Source: Methanomicrobiales archaeon HGW-Methanomicrobiales-3
GTDB lineage: Archaea; Halobacteriota; Methanomicrobia; Methanomicrobiales; Methanospirillaceae
Assembly: GCA_002839605.1 (NCBI GenBank)
Contig: PGYK01000004.1
Coordinates: 124,001-188,000, forward strand
Direction: 5' to 3'
DNA: 64,000 nucleotides
Position 1 is the stretch's first letter, and the number at the start of each line of letters is the position of its first letter. Positions 63,250-64,000 of this stretch are shown in pieces. The notes below the pieces were generated by a model, which saw only the letters and a list, made by a program, of their open reading frames with translations, made no database searches and was not told the DNA's origin. The translations under genes and the position numbers were made by a program.

Positions 63250-64000
63250 TCAGGTCCGATCCAAATCCTGTCCCGCAGGTCCGTTCCCGGCAGTGCGGTA
63301 TTTTCCCTCCGGGACCCGGATCTCGAACCGGGCACCACAGCCAGACGAACCGGTCTCGTGTATGGTAAGGCCGGTGATCGCAAGGATCTCGCGAACAAGG
63401 AAGAGACCAAGACCGGTATTCTCCCCGAACCCGCGGGTAAAGAGCTTCTGCCGGTCATTGTCCTTGATCCCCACCCCGTCGTCCTCGACAACAAGTATCA
63501 GGGAGTCCCCATCATATCGGGAGAAGACACGAATTGAGGTCATCTTTTCACCGCCGTACCGGAGTGCGTTGTCAAGAAGGTTGTAGAATGCCTTCTCCAG
63601 CAGCGGATCTGCAAAGATTCCGATTCCATGAACACGAATGTCGAGCTGAATCGTGTTGAACGGCAGAGCCAGTGCCGATTGGTGGAGAATCGTCTCAAGA
63701 TCCTGCCAGGCGGGCGGTTTGATACCCATGCCATCAAAGAACGTGGTAAAGTCGATCTGCTCTCCGATGATTGAGGCGATCTTCTGCTTTCGGGAAATGA
63801 GTTCCAGCATCCGGGCGGGATCGTCGACCGAAGCACGGGAGAGTTCGAGCCAGCCGTTGAGTGCAAGGAGCTGGTTTCGGATATCGTGACGGGTGATGCT
63901 GGTCATGAGCGTGATCTGCCGGTTTGCCTGTCGCAGGGCATTCTCAACATCCCGCATCCGGGTTACATCGTGGAGGATCCCTTCAACACCGGCCATGTTC
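63250..64000 (-). CDS. Sensor histidine kinase (N-terminus outside window)
   Basis: The visible part covers the transmitter: the end of a PAS domain (GVEGILHDVTRMRDVENAL), the phosphoacceptor His in SITRHDIRNQLLALNG, and the ATPase with N-box FYNLLDNALRYGG, G1 VEDDGVGIKDND and G2 GENTGLGLFL. The gene runs off the window edge, so sensor domains are not seen. PAS-linked kinases of this HDIRNQ type are common in Methanomicrobiales. No response regulator is visible. Confidence 0.92.
   Translation of the reverse strand, partial: NMAGVEGILHDVTRMRDVENALRQANRQITLMTSITRHDIRNQLLALNGWLELSRASVDDPARMLELISRKQKIASIIGEQIDFTTFFDGMGIKPPAWQDLETILHQSALALPFNTIQLDIRVHGIGIFADPLLEKAFYNLLDNALRYGGEKMTSIRVFSRYDGDSLILVVEDDGVGIKDNDRQKLFTRGFGENTGLGLFLVREILAITGLTIHETGSSGCGARFEIRVPEGKYRTAGNGPAGQDLDRT

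Overview
The window looks like chromosomal DNA of a hydrogenotrophic methanogen, most likely a Methanomicrobiales archaeon of the Methanoregula type. The evidence is a methanogenesis-marker radical SAM enzyme (Mmp10, acting on methyl-CoM reductase), a methanofuran biosynthesis gene (mfnB), two-subunit pyruvate carboxylase, DNA topoisomerase VI, an archaeal NMN adenylyltransferase, a tRNA with an intron at 37/38, and start-codon overlaps typical of tight archaeal operons. The species assignment is inference; no rRNA lies in the window.

Layout. 1-1.7 kb: 3' part of rtcB and a small unknown gene. 2.2-9.4 kb: a biotin module (DUF2111 gene, birA with an HTH domain, bioY, two ECF ATPases, EcfT) running into pycB and pycA, the biotin-dependent enzyme the module serves. 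A BirA-operator-like palindrome sits directly before bioY. 9.4-12.2 kb: intron-containing tRNA-Met(CAT), mmp10, tRNA-Thr(TGT), and a decayed integrase next to the tRNA-Thr. 12.2-31.5 kb: a surface-polysaccharide island with a flippase, IS relics, CDP-sugar genes (rfbF, rfbG, C-methyltransferase, epimerase), an AT-richer accessory block (ATP-grasp, phosphatase-epimerase fusion, methyltransferases, aminotransferase, glycosyltransferase), a UDP-amino-sugar trio and more glycosyltransferases.

31.5-37.3 kb: top6A, top6B and hisS (minus strand), then larB and nadM. 37.3-46.7 kb: mostly small or uncharacterised genes, a phosphoesterase, a YchF-type GTPase and a DUF92 membrane protein. 46.9-55.7 kb: valS, small membrane proteins, tmk with a HisA-like gene, mfnB and guaB. 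55.9-64 kb: secreted and zinc-ribbon proteins, a SixA-like phosphatase, a sulfur module (two YeeE/YedE half-size transporters and a CstB-like metallo-beta-lactamase/rhodanese fusion), and the C-terminal part of a histidine kinase.

A GC-rich palindromic intergenic repeat recurs at least eight times between about 9.9 kb and 63 kb, in both orientations. It is the most conspicuous structure not explained by genes. No CRISPR array, rRNA or replication origin was recognised. The strongest candidates for something undescribed are this repeat family, the phosphatase-epimerase fusion paired with an ATP-grasp enzyme, the predicted C-methylated CDP-sugar pathway, and the CstB-like enzyme in a presumed strict anaerobe.
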